Shown here: positions 20,640 to 32,419 of the stretch, one piece after another
Layout of the letters: every line of letters starts with the position of its first letter
Position numbering within the stretch: the stretch's first letter is position 1
DNA from: Pteria penguin
Lineage: Eukaryota > Mollusca > Bivalvia > Pterioida > Pteriidae
DNA: 64,000 nt
Assembly: GCA_035048485.1 (NCBI GenBank)
Contig: CM068593.1
Span: forward strand, 1,232,001-1,296,000
Reading direction: 5' to 3'
The notes under the pieces: model-generated
What the model was told of the DNA's origin: nothing
The model's database searches: none
What the model saw: the letters and a program-made list of their open reading frames with translations, nothing else
Position numbers and translations under genes: made by a program

Positions 20640-21225
20640 ACAATAATGCAATATGTGACATGTCAAATGACAGTTCTATAAAATATCGCATTAACACAAT
20701 ATGTGACATTTCACCTGACTTTTCTTTAAAATGTTGGATTAACTCAGTATGACATGTCATGTGACATTTATATAAAATGTCTGATTTACACAGTATGTGA
20801 CCTGTCATGTGACATTTCTATAAAATATCGGATTAACACAATGTGTGACATGTCACTTGACATTTTTTAAAAATGTGACATCATTTTACATTTCTATAAA
20901 ATGTCGTGTTAACAGAATATGTGACATATCACCTGATATTTCTTTAAAATGCCACATTAACACAAAATGTGACATGTCATTTTACATTTCAATAAAATGT
21001 CGCATTAACACAATATGTGACATGTCATTTTACATTTCTATAAAATGTCGCATTAACACAATATGTGACATGTCACCTGACTTTTCTTTAAAGTGTCGCA
21101 TTAACACAATATGTGACATGTCATTTTACATTTCTATAAAATGTCGCATTAACACAATATGTGACATGTCATTCTACATTTCTATAAAATGTCAGATTAA
21201 CAGGATATGACATGCCATCTGACAT
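20640..21225. repeat. 48-bp minisatellite (left arm)
   Basis: About a dozen tandem units with a basic period of 48 bp. Each contains ATGTGACATGTCA, and most contain AAAATGTCGCATTAACACAA. TGACATGTCA is a perfect 10-bp palindrome. Because 48 is a multiple of three, a 16-residue repeat frame stays open over part of the array. This is not taken as a gene. Counterpart at 50,890-51,480. Confidence 0.9.
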
Positions 21226-21639
21226 TTCTGTCATTTCTTAAACAGAAAACAATAAATATTTGTTAGCAGTATTAAGCATATTTCTATAGAATGTGTAGTA
21301 AATGAATACATTTGTATAATAGCAATCAGCTTCTGATCACGTTCCATCATCTTCCTAATTTAATAAAGTTCCTTTCTCGCCCTTTTCATCGTATATCAAC
21401 GTTTAATTGTATGGTATCATTTGAACGATTTGTATCTCAGAACATCATTCAGATAAAATTAAAAAGCTTTGGCAATAAACTATACTAGATCTCATAATAT
21501 ATCAAATTACCTTGGAAACCGCCTTAGTATTGATTTTAGATTTGATTCAAATTAGTTTGAATTTAATTTCTTTGATATTTAAAAGGAATGTAAACAATGC
21601 AGATATACGAGCAATTTGAGCACAATATCAGATCTTCTT
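21226..21639. other. Unassigned AT-rich spacer
   Basis: Nothing recognisable. The arms match here as well. Confidence 0.35.
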
Positions 21640-22290
21640 TGTAATTGTTTATTCTCAACGTAAAATACGAAACTAACTGGTGTCACATGATTGTGGCACT
21701 AACAACAATGTACCACAATGGACATTCACAAACCGCTGAAATTCAGAGGTGAGACCAGATGTCCGGGAGGAGTGAGCATCTCCTGTTTGGCTGGCCACAC
21801 CCGCCGTGAAACCCCTTACATACAAATGAAAAAAAACTATAACTAGCACTGTATATATACATAAATGTGGACAAACATTGTGTAGAAAGGGCCACTGCCA
21901 CATAACATCAGAAAAAATGGTATAATATTACGTCAGTCAAACCCTCCACGGGGAACTTTTTTACAAACCCCAAGAATAAATTTTCAATCAGTTTAAGATA
22001 TCAACATCGTAGAATGTCAACAAATTATCTCCGACTTTTCATTAAGTGTTGCACTCTGATGACCGAAGACAATTGTGAATCGTTTCCCTCTGCCTCCCTA
22101 TGTAGACTTTTCGTTACGTGTTGCACTCTGACGATGCAAGAACGTGGGTACTCCAGTTTCCAAACATTTGTCGAGAAGAGAAGGTCCCGTACGTCGTCCC
22201 CTCTGACTGTTATTGGGTAATCTTGAATGTCAGGGTCTTTAGCACCCATTCAGACGGACAGAGCACTGTTGGCTAATGATCATATAACTT
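21640..22290 (+). mobile_element. Internally deleted copy of the retroelement (left arm)
   Basis: The start resembles element 5-prime flanks (GGGAGGAGTGAGCATCTCCT at 21,757). The end resembles the 3-prime tail (GTCCCCTCTGACTGTTATTG at 22,196, then AGGGTCTTTAGCACCCATTC). The segment GTTGCACTCTGA occurs twice (about 22,045 and 22,112). The whole reverse-transcriptase region is missing, so this would be a non-autonomous derivative. Counterpart at about 49,830-50,470. Confidence 0.5.
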
Positions 22291-22574
22291 TTTAACTATT
22301 AAAATTCTATGCCAAAATATTAATACGTTTTTCTTAATATGTAAACAATTCCTACTGCTTTTAGAAAATTAGCCTGACTGTCCACTATTTTTCCGGCTAT
22401 TTTCAGAACAGACAGGGTAGATTTTAAGTCAGGGAATAGAAGTATTTGATAAAATAACCAGGAAACTTCGGGGAAAATAAATCAACTTTTAATTAAATAA
22501 AATATATGACCACAACGATTTCTTTTTATACTGCTTGTAATAAAATATACCACTACTCCACACTTTCCAAGGGA

Positions 22575-25500
22575 ATGTATCAGTTTGACCTCCTCATATA
22601 GAAGAGAATGTGCCTGTGTGAACCCCCTCAAATAGAAGAGAATATGTTTGTGTGTACCCCCTCCTATAAAAGAGAATGTATCAGTGTAAACCCCTCATAT
22701 TGAAGAGAATGTGCCTGTGTGAATCCCCTTCTACAGGCGAAAATATATCTGGGTGAACCTCCTCAGATAGAAGAGAATGTGTCTGTGTGAACCCCCTCCT
22801 GCAGAAGAGAATGTGTCAGTGTAAACCCCTCATATGGAAGAGAATGTGTCTGTGTGAACCCCTTCCAATAGAAGAGAAAGTGTCTGTGTGAACCCCCCTC
22901 ATATAAAAGAGAATGTGTCAGTGTGAACCCCCTCAAATAGAAGAGAATGTGTCTGTGTGAATCCCCTTCTACAGGCGAAAATATATCTGTGTGAACCCCC
23001 TCAGATAGAAGAGAATGTGTCAGTGTAAACCCCTCATATGGAAGAGAATGTGTCTGTGTGAGCCACTTCCAATAGAAGAGAATGTGTCTGTGTGAACCCC
23101 CCTCATATAAAAGAGAATGTGTCAATGTGAACCCCTCAAATAGAAGAGAATGTGTCTGTGTGAATCCCCTTCTACAGGCGAAAATATATCTGTGTGAACC
23201 CCCTCCTATAGAAGAGAATGTGTCAGTGTGAACTCCATCCTATAAAAAAGAAAGCGTCTGTGTGAATCCCCTTCTATAGACGAAAATATAGCTGTGTGAA
23301 CCCCCTCCGATAGAAGAGAATGTGTCTATGCGAACCCCCTCCTATAGGAGAGAATGTGGCTGTGTAAACCGCCTCCTACAGAAGAAAATGTGTCTGTGTG
23401 AATCCCCTCCTATAAAAGAGAATGTGTCTGAGTGAGCCCCCTCCTACAGAAGAAAAAGTGTCTGTGTGAACACCCTCCTATAGAACAGAAAGTGTCTGTG
23501 TGAACCCCCTCCTATAGAAGAGAAAGAGTCTGTGTGAACCCTCTTCTATAGGAGAGAAAGTGTCTGTGTGAACCCCCTCCTATAGAAGAGAAAGAGTTTG
23601 TGTGAACCACCTCCTATAGCAGAGAAAGAGTCTGTGTGAACCTTCTCCTATAGCAGAGAAAGAGTCTGTGTGAACCCCTCCTATAGAAGAGAAAGTGTCT
23701 GTGTGAACTCTCTCCTATAGCAGAGAAAGTGTTTGTGTGAACCCCCTCCTCTAAAAGAGAAATAGTCTGTGTGAACCCCCTCCTATAGAAGAGAATGTGT
23801 CTGTGTGAACCCCTTCCTACAGAAGAGAATTTGTCTTTGTGAACTCCCTCCTATAGAAGAGAATGTGTCAGTGTAAACCCCTCATATTGAAGAGAATGTG
23901 TCTGTCTGAACCCCTCCTATAGAAGAGAATGTGTCTGTGTGAACCCCCTCCTATAGCAGAGAAAGTGCCTGTGTGAACCCCTTCCTACAGAAGAGAATTT
24001 GTCTTTGTGAACCCCCTCCTATAGAAGAGAAAGAGTCTGTGTGAACCCCCTCCTATAGAAGAGAATGTGTCTGTGTGAACCCCCTCCTATAGAAGAGAAT
24101 GTGTCTGTGTGAACCCCCTCCTATAGAAGAGAAAGTGTCTGTGTGAACCCCCTCCTATAGAAGAGAAAGTGTCTGTGTGAGTGTCTGTGTGAACCCCCAC
24201 CTATAGAAGAGGATGTGTCTGTGTGAACCCCCTCCTGCAGAAGAGAATGTGTCTGTGTAAACACCCTCCTCTAGAGGAGAATGTGTCTGTGTGAACCCCC
24301 CCCCTCCTATAGAAGAGGATGTGTCTGTGTGAACCCCCTCCTATAGAAGAGAATGTGTCTGTGTGAACCCCCTCCTATAGCAGAGAAAGTGTTTGTGTGA
24401 ACCCCATCCTATAGAAGGGAATATGTCTGTGTGAACCCCCTCCTATAGCAGAGAAAGTGTTTGTGTGAACCCCCTAAGATAGAAGACAATATGTTTGTCT
24501 GAACCCCCTCCTATAGAAGAGAATGTTTTGTGTAAACCCTCTTCTCTAGAAGAGAAATTCTTTTTGTACACCCCCTCCTATAGAAGAGAATGTGTCTGTG
24601 TGAACCCCCTCCTATAGCAGAGAATGTGTCTGTGCGAACCCCCTACTATAGAAGAGAATGTGTCTGTGTGAGCCCCCTCCTATAGAAGAAAATGTGTCAG
24701 TGTGAACTCCATCCTATAAAAAAGAAAGCGTCTGTGTGAATCCCCTTCTATAGACGAAAATATATCTGTGTGAACCCCCTCCTATAGCAGGAGATAATGT
24801 GGCTGTGTGAATCCTCTCCTATAAAAGAGAATGTGTCCGAGTGAGCCCCCTCCTACCAGATGAGAAAGTGTCTGTGTGAACACTCTCCTATAGAACAGAA
24901 AGTGTCTGTGTGAACCCCCTCCTATAGAAGAGAAAGTGTCTGTGTGAACCCCCTCCTATAGAAGAGACAAGGGTTTGTGTGAACCCCCTCCTATAGAAGA
25001 GAAAGAGTCTGTGTGAACCCCTCCTATAGAAGAGAATGTGTCTGTGTGAACCCCCTCCTATAGCAGAGAAAGTGTTTGTGTGAACCCCTCCTATAGCAGG
25101 AGATAATGTGGCTGTGTGAATCCTCTCCTATAAAGAGAATGTGTCCGAGTGAGCCCCCTCCTACAGATGAGAAAGTGTCTGTGTGAACACTCTCCTATAG
25201 AACAGAAAGTGTCTGTGTGAACCCCCTCCTATAGAAGAGAAAGTGTCTGTGTGAACCCCCTCCTATAGAAGAGACAAGGGTTTGTGTGAACCCCCTCCTA
25301 TAGAAGAGAAAGAGTCTGTGTGAACCCCTCCTATAGAAGAGAAAGTGTCTGTGTGAACCCTCTCCTATAGCAGAGAAAGTGTTTGTGTGAACTCCCTCCT
25401 CTAAAAGAGAAATAGTCTGTGTGAACCCCCTCCTATAGCAGAGAAAGTGTCGGTGTGAACCCCCTCCTATAGCAGAGAAAGTGTCTGTGTGAACCCCCTC

Positions 25501-27285
25501 CTATAGAAGAGAATGTGTCTGTGTGAACCCCCTCCTATAGAAGAGAAAGTGTCTGTGTGAACCCCCTCCTACAGAAGAGAATTTGTCGTTGTGAACCCCC
25601 TCTATAGAAGAGAATGTGTCAGTGTGAAACCCCCTCCTATAGAAGAGGATGTGTCTGTGTGAACCCCCTCCTATAGAAAAGATTGTGTCTGTGTAAACAC
25701 CCTCCTCTAGATGAGAATGTGTCTGTGTGAACCCCCCCCCCCCTCCTATAGAAGAGGATGTGTCTGTGTGAACCCCCTCCTATAGAAGAGAATGTGTCTG
25801 TGTGAACCCCCTCCTATAGAAGAGAAAGAGTCTGTGTGAACCCCTCCTATAGAAGAGAATGTGTCTGTGTGAACCCCCTCCTATAGAAGAGAAAGTGTCT
25901 GTGTGAACCCCCTCCTATAGAAGAGAATGTGTCTGTGTGAACCCCCTCTTATAGAAGAGAAAGAGTCTGTGTGAACCCCCTCCTATAGAAGAGAAAGTGT
26001 CTGTGTGAACCCCCTCCTATAGCAGAGAAAGTGCCTGTGTGAACCCCCTCCTATAGAAGAGAATGTGTTTGTGTAAACCGCCTCCTACAGAAGAGAAAGT
26101 GTCTGTTGTGAACCCCCTCCTATAGATGAGAAAGAGTTTGTTTTAACCCCCTCCTCTAGAAGAGAAAGTGTCTGTGTGAACCCATTCTATAGAAGAGAAA
26201 GTGTCTGTGTGAACCCTTTCCTATAGAAGAGAAAGTGCCTGTGTGAACCCCCTCCTATAGAAGAGAAAGAGTCTGTGTGAACCCCCTCCTATAGAAGAGA
26301 ATGTGTCTGTGTGAACCCCCTCCTATAGCAGAGAAAGTGTCTGTGTGAACCCCCTCCTATAGAAGAGAATGTGTCTGTGTGAACCCCCTCCTATAGAAGA
26401 GAAAGTGTCTGTGTGAACCCCCTCCTACAGAAGAGAATTTGTCTGTGCGAACCCCTTCTTATAGAAGAGAATGTGTCTGTGCGAACCCCCTCCTATAGAA
26501 CAGAATCTGTCTGTGTGAACCCCCTCCTATAGAAGAGAATGTGTCATGTGAACCACCTCCTATAGAAGAGAAAGAGTCTGTGTGAACCCCCTCCTATAGA
26601 AGAGAAAGAGTCTGTGTGAACCCCCTCCTATAGAAGAGAAAGAGTCTGTGTGAACCCCCTTATATAACAGAAAAAGTGTCTGTGTGAACCCCCTCCTATA
26701 GAAGAGGATGTGTCTGTGTGAACCCCCTCCTATAGAAGAGGATATGTCTGTGCGAACCCCCTCCTATAGAAGAGGATATGTCTGTGTGAACCCCCTCCTA
26801 TAGAAGAGAATGTGTCTGTGTGAGCCCCCTCCTATAGGAGAGAATGTGTCTGTGTGAATCCCTCCTATAGAAGAGAATGTGTCTGTGTGAACCCCCTCCT
26901 ATAGAAGAGAAAGTGTCTGTGTGAATCACCTCCTATAGAAGAGAAAGTGTCTGTGTGAACCCCCTCCTATAGCAGAGAAAGTGCCTGTGTGAACCCCCTC
27001 CTATAGAAGAGAATGTGTCTGTGTGAACCCCCTCCTATAGCAGAGAAAGTGTTTGTGTGAACCCCCTCAGATAGAAGAGAATATGTCTGTGTGAACCCCC
27101 TCCTATAGAAGAGAATGTGTCTGTGTGAACCCTTACTATAGAAGAGAAATTGTTTGTGTGCACCCCCTCCTATAGAAGAGAATGTGTCTGTGTGAACTCC
27201 CTCCTATAGAAGAGAATGTGTTTGTGTGAACCCCCTCCTATAGAAGAGAATGTGTGTGTGTGAGCCCCCTCCTATAGAAGTTTTT
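22575..27285. repeat. 34-bp minisatellite, about 4.7 kb (left arm)
   Basis: About 135-140 tandem units of a 34-bp consensus made of GAAGAGAATGTGTCTGTGTG followed by AACCCCCTCCTATA. Units vary by substitution (AATGTG/AAAGTG/AAAGAG, TATAGA/TATAGC) and by small indels. Higher-order repetition is visible: blocks near 24,780-25,020 and 25,090-25,340 repeat almost exactly. There is no spacer-plus-repeat organisation, so it is not a CRISPR array. Counterpart at 44,840-49,545. Confidence 0.97.
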
Positions 27286-27539
27286 GGGTCTGCGCTTCTG
27301 TGTAGGTCATTTTCATGCAGAATTATCAGTGTAATACGTAACATATAACGACGAAAGTTGAAGATCTATATGTAACTGACTTTCAATCTTTACTATAAAA
27401 GATATGAAATATATTTTTCAATTCACAATGTAGCAGACCCTGTGATCATCACAAAGACGTGAGCTATGCATTCTGAGTGACAAGGGCCATGGGAACGCGC
27501 CTTTTTTATCTTTTCAAAAATATAAGAAGATCCAGAATC
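27286..27539. other. Single-copy spacer within the left arm
   Basis: No gene. Mirrored at about 44,600-44,840. Confidence 0.4.
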
Positions 27540-27910
27540 TAAATCATTTGACTTTAAGTTGAGGCTCTAACATATCAGGGATCTTAGCTCACTTTCAGAT
27601 GGGCAGGATGACCTATGTTGATTTCGCTTGAAAGTTTTGACATTCACACTGACACATTCTCCTCTAGAGGAGGGGGATTCGCACAGACACATTCTCTTCT
27701 ATATGGGGGGTTTACACTGACACATTCTGTTCTATAGGAGGGGGTTCACACAGACATATTCTCTTCTATAGGACATATTGATGATCTCACAACCTCCGTA
27801 CTCTGTCAATCCTTGTTCTCTATATGAAGTATTATTAATAAATTGTGTGTTCTTAGATTGTACTGCTTTTGAGATGAGAGGGAACCTGGGCCCGTAAGCC
27901 AATTATGCAC
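27540..27910 (+). mobile_element. Retroelement tail interrupted by a reversed minisatellite block (left arm)
   Basis: ATCAGGGATCTTAGCTCACT and later CTGGGCCCGTAAGCC match the tail at 16,140-16,380. Between them, at 27,650-27,775, sit three or four units of the 34-bp minisatellite in the orientation opposite to the main array. Counterpart at 44,190-44,600. Confidence 0.6.
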
Positions 27911-27936
27911 AGTAAATGAGTGCGGAAATTATTATC

Positions 27937-28075
27937 ATTATTAGATCTATTATTATTATTATTATTATCACTATTATTATTATTATTATAAATATTATTA
28001 TTCTTCTTATTATTATTATTATTGTTGTTATTGTTGCTGTTGTAGTTGTTGTTGTAGTTGTTGTTTTTATTATAA
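27937..28075. repeat. (TTA)n/(TTG)n microsatellite (left arm)
   Basis: ATT triplets changing to GTT triplets. The left-arm tract is about 60 bp longer than the right-arm one (44,092-44,165). Confidence 0.95.
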
Positions 28076-28246
28076 AAAGCAAACGAAAAGGTGATTTCTT
28101 ACCCTTTCTGAAGGCGCAATACCTCCCCTCCGCTTTTTATGTCAAAATTGTACAAAAAGGGCTATTTTTTAATAAGTCGGAAAAGTTGAAAACCACACTT
28201 TTGCTCGAAAATCTCAAGATTGCCAACCAGTATTACCCTCCTCATA

Positions 28247-28920
28247 CAATGGCGGTCAGTGTCTAGTGGCGAAGGGATTGGATACTTAGAGGAAACTATC
28301 GACCTTGACGAGGTAGACCATTGACCTTTATAATGGCGGTCAGTGTCTGGTGGTGCAGGGACTGGATACCTAAATGACACAACCGACATTGAGGAGGTAA
28401 ACTGGCTGACCTTTATGATGGCGGTCAGTGTCTAGTGGTGAAGGGACTGGATACCTAGAGGAAACTACCGACCTTGAGGAGGTAGACTGGCTGACCTTTA
28501 TAATGGCGATCAGGGTCTGGTGCTGGAGGGACTGGATACCTAGAGGATACTACCGACCTTGAGGAGGTAGACTGGCTGACCTTTATAATGGCGGTCAGTG
28601 TCTAGTGGTGAAGGGACTGAGTACCTAGAGGAAAGTAACGACCTTGAGGAGGTAAACCAGCTGACCTTTATAATGGCGGTTAGTTTCTTGAGGTGCAGGG
28701 ATTGGATACCTAAATGACACTACCGACCTTGAGGAGGTAGACTGGCTGACCTTTGAATAAATGGCGGTAAGTTTCTGGGGGATTCAGGGACTGGATACCT
28801 AAATGACACTACGCGACCTTGAGGACGGTAGACTGGCTGACCTTTATAATGGCGGTAAGTTTTCCTGGGGGTTCAGGGACTGGATAACCTAAATGACACT
28901 TACCGACCTTGAAGAGGTAG
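28247..28920. repeat. 84-bp minisatellite ending at the gap (left arm)
   Basis: About eight units of 84-85 bp containing GACCTTGAGGAGGTAGACTG, GGCTGACCTTTATAATGGCG and GGGACTGGATACCTA. The array is cut by the run of N. The last units show extra bases (such as GACGGTAG and GATAACC), as expected of lower-quality contig ends. Counterpart at 42,985-43,912 with about 11 units. Confidence 0.95.
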
Positions 28921-29420
28921 NNNNNNNNNNNNNNNNNNNNNNNNNNNNNNNNNNNNNNNNNNNNNNNNNNNNNNNNNNNNNNNNNNNNNNNNNNNNNNNN
29001 NNNNNNNNNNNNNNNNNNNNNNNNNNNNNNNNNNNNNNNNNNNNNNNNNNNNNNNNNNNNNNNNNNNNNNNNNNNNNNNNNNNNNNNNNNNNNNNNNNNN
29101 NNNNNNNNNNNNNNNNNNNNNNNNNNNNNNNNNNNNNNNNNNNNNNNNNNNNNNNNNNNNNNNNNNNNNNNNNNNNNNNNNNNNNNNNNNNNNNNNNNNN
29201 NNNNNNNNNNNNNNNNNNNNNNNNNNNNNNNNNNNNNNNNNNNNNNNNNNNNNNNNNNNNNNNNNNNNNNNNNNNNNNNNNNNNNNNNNNNNNNNNNNNN
29301 NNNNNNNNNNNNNNNNNNNNNNNNNNNNNNNNNNNNNNNNNNNNNNNNNNNNNNNNNNNNNNNNNNNNNNNNNNNNNNNNNNNNNNNNNNNNNNNNNNNN
29401 NNNNNNNNNNNNNNNNNNNN
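28921..29420. other. Assembly gap of 500 N
   Basis: Exactly 500 undetermined bases, a typical fixed-size scaffolding gap. It sits at the inner edge of the left arm of the giant inverted repeat. Frames called across it are meaningless. Confidence 1.
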
Positions 29421-29499
29421 CGTTTAACCAATCAGATTGCGTGTTGCAAACAGAGGGCATAAGAATGCCGTGTTATATGTATACAACAACAGAACGAAA

Positions 29500-30665
29500 C
29501 CGCAGTCGTATAATATTGACTGGTATCTAGATATGGCTGGCCCAGTCGTATAATATTGACTGGTATCTAGACATGGATAGTCCAGTCGTATAATATTGAC
29601 TGGAATCTAGATATGGCTGTCCCAGTCGTATAATATTGACTGGTATCTAGACATGGCTGTCCCAGTCGTATAATATTGACTGGTATCTAGACATGGAGAG
29701 TCCAGTCGTATAATATTGACTGGTATCTAGACATGGCTAGCCCAGTCGTATAATATTGACTGGAATCTAGACATGGCTAGCCCAGTCGTATTATATTGAC
29801 TGGTATCTAGACATGGCTAGCCCAGTCGTATAATATTGACTCGTATCTAGACATGGATAGTCCAGTCGTATAATATTGACTGGAATCTAGATATGGCTGT
29901 CTCAGTCGTATAATATTGACTGGTATCTAGACATGGCTAGCCCAGTCGTATAATATTGACTCGTATCTAGACATGGCTAGCCCAGTCGTATAATATTGAC
30001 TGGTATCTAGATATGGCTGGCCCAGTCGTATAATATTGACTGGTATCTAGACATGGCTAGCCCAGTCGTATAATATTGACTGGTATCTAGATATGGCTAG
30101 CCCAGTCGTATAATATTGACTGGTATCTAGACATGGCTAGCCCAGTCGTATAATATTGACTGGTATCTAGACATGGCTGTCCCAGTCGTATAATATTGAC
30201 TGGTATCTAGACATGGCTAGCCCAGTCGTATAATATTGACTGGTATCTAGACATGGCTAGCCCAGTCGTATAATATTGACTGGTATCTAGATATGGCTGT
30301 CTCAGTCGTATAATATTGACTGGTATCTAGATATGGCTAGCCCAGTCGTATAATATTGACTGGTATCTAGACATGGCTAGCCCAGTCGTATAATATTGAC
30401 TGGTATCTAGACATGGATAGCCCAGTCGTATAATATTGACTGGTATCTAGACATGGCTAGCCCAGTCGTATAATATTGACTGGTATCTAGACATTGATAG
30501 TCCAGTCGTATAATATTGACTGGTATCTAGATATGGCTAGCCCAGTCGTATAATATTGACTGGTATCTAGACATGGATAGCCCAGTCGTATAATATTGAC
30601 TGGTATCTAGATATGGCTAGCCCAGTCGTATAATATTAACTGGTACCTAAACATGGTTAGCCCAG
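29500..30665. repeat. 40-bp satellite array
   Basis: About 29 tandem units of 40 bp containing CCAGTCGTATAATATTGACT followed by GGTATCTAGACATGGCTAGC or variants (ATATGGCTGT, ACATGGATAG). CCAGTC and GACTGG within each unit are exact reverse complements around a 10-bp AT-rich centre, so every unit can form a short hairpin. The period is very regular, with almost no indels. It lies only in the single-copy centre. Confidence 0.97.
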
Positions 30666-30784
30666 TCAGAAGATTACTTATTGTTTGATTGTTTATTTTA
30701 CCACAGCTCTTTCTACATATTGTTTCAATGTATATTTCTTTGTCTGTAACGCACATATGAAATCTCTAACAATGGAAATAGATA

Positions 30785-31145
<361 letters not shown>

Positions 31146-31206
31146 TTATTCACACTATATTCATCGTCACAAAATAAAATAAGCACGTTATATATTTTAT
31201 GAACAG

Positions 31207-31375
31207 ATCGACAAAGAAATTGAGTTGCAGAAGAATCAGTCTGAAAATCAAGAAGATAAGGAAAATCGAGAGGTAATCCGAATGTCTTCAGCAGAGAGTC
31301 AGACAGATTTAGTGGAAGACGAAATCCGTTCGGAATCCTGTAGTTCAGAGACACACAGCAATGCCACAAATACGA
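31207..31375 (+). CDS. ZIP (SLC39) metal transporter, first visible exon: cytosolic loop
   Basis: Internal exon starting after acceptor TTTTATGAACAG and ending at donor A/GTAATAAG (phase 1). It encodes about 56 polar, acidic residues (IDKEIELQKNQ ... SQTDLVEDEIRSESCSSETH) that would form the loop between membrane helices 3 and 4 of a LIV-1-type ZIP transporter. That loop is often histidine-rich in the family; only one histidine is seen here. The exons for the ectodomain and helices 1-3 should lie upstream but are not found back to the gap at 29,420. The gene is therefore 5-prime incomplete in this window. Phase continuity with the next exon is exact. Confidence 0.6.
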
Positions 31376-32013
31376 GTAATAAGACAAGATTCTATATATT
31401 GTTGTATTTTTCTTGCAATGTCAAAGCTAGTACATTTCCATTGCTCCTCAGAGTTAAATATAAGACATTAAATTCATTTTTTGGTGGATGAATGTCAGCT
31501 TATATTAGATTAATCCAAATATAGCATTTCACATGAAATTAAGAGTGAAAATGAACAACCATGCACTGGAAAGAGTGTTCGAAAAAGAAACTTTATACAG
31601 AAAAAGAAAAAAGGAAGGAGCACTTGAAACATCTAGACTTCACTCCCATACTAATTTTTCTGAATAATTATAGAAATATTGTCATATATCGTCCGTAGTG
31701 GCCACCGGAAATAGATGATACAGGATTGGTTCCTACTTTTAGTTTGCCCCCTACGTCAGATGTCCGTGTAACAGAAGGGTGTAGCACTCGGCCCTTAGGC
31801 GCGCTTTAACCCTGGTTCCGATTCAAGGTTCCTCTCTCAAGTCGGAAATAACAACTCGTGTAAGGTCAACAATTTGTCGTGAATAGAGCGGCGCTGAGTT
31901 ATATACAAATATTTACAATGCTGGATAATTAAGTTATAGTAGACCTAATTCACAACATTTTTAGTTTAATGGTCGAAAATCCACACCTAGAGAGAAATAA
32001 AGAAGTGCCAGGC
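31376..32013. other. ZIP intron, part
   Basis: No coding signal. A tRNA-like or promoter-like stretch around 31,780-31,850 (TAGCACTCGGCCCTTAGGCG, then GGTTCCGATTCAAGG) may be a decayed SINE head. Confidence 0.35.
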
Positions 32014-32184
32014 GCAGATCCAGAAATCTTGTTGAGAGGGGGTTAAACCCCATAGAATTTCCCGAGAGGGGTCCACACATGTTTTTGTGTTAAAATTACT
32101 TATTTTGCAACGAAAAATAGTAAGAAAATTACCTTTCACCGAATCTCAGGGTCCAGACCCCCGGCCCACCCATTTGGATCCGAA
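32014..32184. mobile_element. Short inverted-terminus element, copy 2 (ZIP intron)
   Basis: Starts GCGCAGATCCAGAAAT and ends CATTTGGATCCG, with the shared internal ACCGAATCTCAGGGTCCAGA. It is about 170 bp and the same family as 238-428. Confidence 0.7.
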
Positions 32185-32263
32185 AATACACACATAAGTA
32201 AAAGCCAACTTATATAACTGCGTTTCTCAATTTGATTTCTTTTACATGTTGATTATATTGCAG

Positions 32264-32419
32264 TGGAGCGGAGGTCCTTGATTTTAATGATCGTTTTTGG
32301 AGATGCCATACATAATTTTGCTGACGGGCTGGCGATAGGTGCAGCGTTTGCGCAGAATCTGACGGAAGGGCTGTCTACCTGTATTGCTGTCCTGTGCCAC
32401 GAACTTCCGCACGAGCTTG
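32264..32419 (+). CDS. ZIP (SLC39) metal transporter: helices 4-5 with metal-site motifs
   Basis: 156-nt exon between acceptor TATATTGCAG and donor G/GTATGC, phase 1 at both ends. It encodes [13 protein letters not shown] (helix 4) and CHELPHELG (helix 5). These are the two signature motifs that build the transport metal site of zinc/iron-regulated (ZIP) importers. The CHE at the start of the second motif is typical of the LIV-1 subfamily, which moves zinc and related divalent metals into the cytosol across the plasma or organelle membrane. Sequence in the last helices looks nearest to the ZIP4/ZIP12 type by eye. No in-frame damage is seen. Confidence 0.9.

Noticed and set aside
20845..21210. 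121-residue repetitive protein
   Set aside because: An open frame produced by a 48-bp tandem repeat. Similar frames appear on the other strand of the counterpart array.
22575..27285. Possible CRISPR-like array (34-bp repeats)
   Set aside because: Units abut directly with no unique spacers, and the host DNA is eukaryotic. It is a minisatellite.
28889..29462. Open frames of about 180 residues
   Set aside because: They consist almost entirely of the N gap.
29500..30665. CRISPR-like regular 40-bp repeat
   Set aside because: The whole unit repeats without variable spacers, so it is satellite DNA.
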